This document shows, in pieces, positions 30,357-30,407 of a DNA stretch of 30,407 nucleotides. The notes beneath the pieces were generated by a model. The model made no database searches and was not told the DNA's origin. It saw only the letters and a list, made by a program, of their open reading frames with translations. How positions within the stretch are numbered: position 1 is the stretch's first letter; every line of letters begins with the position of its first letter. Source of the DNA: an uncultured Collinsella sp. (GTDB lineage: Bacteria > Actinomycetota > Coriobacteriia > Coriobacteriales > Coriobacteriaceae); assembly GCA_900541185.1 (NCBI GenBank), contig UQIQ01000021.1, positions 1 through 30,407 of the forward strand, in the 5' to 3' direction. The position numbers were made by a program, and so were the translations under genes.

Positions 30357-30407
30357 CTGTCTCTTATACACATCTGACGCTGCCGACGACTTAATAGGTG
30401 TAGATCT
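30357..30407 (-). other. Untrimmed Illumina Nextera adapter (reverse complement)
   Basis: Begins CTGTCTCTTATACACATCT (Tn5 mosaic end reversed), then the read-1 sequence reversed, the same index reversed (CTTAATAG at 30390-30397) and P5. Real sequence ends at 30356. Confidence 0.98.

Overview
The window is one assembly contig of about 30.3 kb. Untrimmed Illumina Nextera adapter sits at both ends (1-50 and 30357-30407), so both ends are artificial. High GC, dense operons and the style of the proteins suggest a gut actinobacterium of the Coriobacteriia, most likely Collinsella. That is inference from protein and composition style; there is no rRNA or other marker here to confirm it.

Region 1 (51-14305, all minus strand) is a type 1 BREX phage-defence operon in the canonical order brxA-brxB-brxC-pglX-pglZ-brxL. 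It departs from the standard form in four ways. (a) pglX is encoded in two pieces: an 830-aa methyltransferase/target-recognition part and a separate 322-aa C-terminal part with its own start and ribosome binding site. (b) Between the pieces lies an AT-rich 221-codon gene with a HEPN RNase motif (RNSLAH), a candidate nested abortive-infection effector. (c) brxL carries an in-frame amber codon exactly where the conserved BrxL core begins, and its C-terminus is cut by the contig end. (d) brxA has a run of nine G close behind its likely start, a plausible phase-variation switch. A strong hairpin separates brxC from pglX. The divergent flank holds a short Phd-like antitoxin remnant with a palindromic operator.

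Region 2 (14918-19477, plus strand) is serine biosynthesis: serC and serA, then an M20 metallopeptidase and a short, divergent DUF1015 protein.

Region 3 (19523-22835) holds two tandem histidine phosphatases and a nitroreductase on the minus strand. The nitroreductase has a candidate DtxR/IdeR-type iron box upstream. Divergent from it are an HdeD-like membrane protein and a YaiI/DUF188 protein.

Region 4 (22875-26959) holds a His-rich PF11449-type permease (putative manganese/metal exporter), a DEDDh exonuclease, and an AbiEi/DUF559-like protein lying among three copies of a ~28-bp repeat.

Region 5 (27275-30048) is a zinc/cadmium resistance unit: an ArsR/SmtB repressor, a stand-alone HMA metallochaperone and a P1B-ATPase. 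Three matching ATATGA-N8-TCATAY operators tie them together. The right end holds a long inverted repeat and the tail of an unidentified minus-strand gene. I saw no tRNA, rRNA, CRISPR array or transposase.
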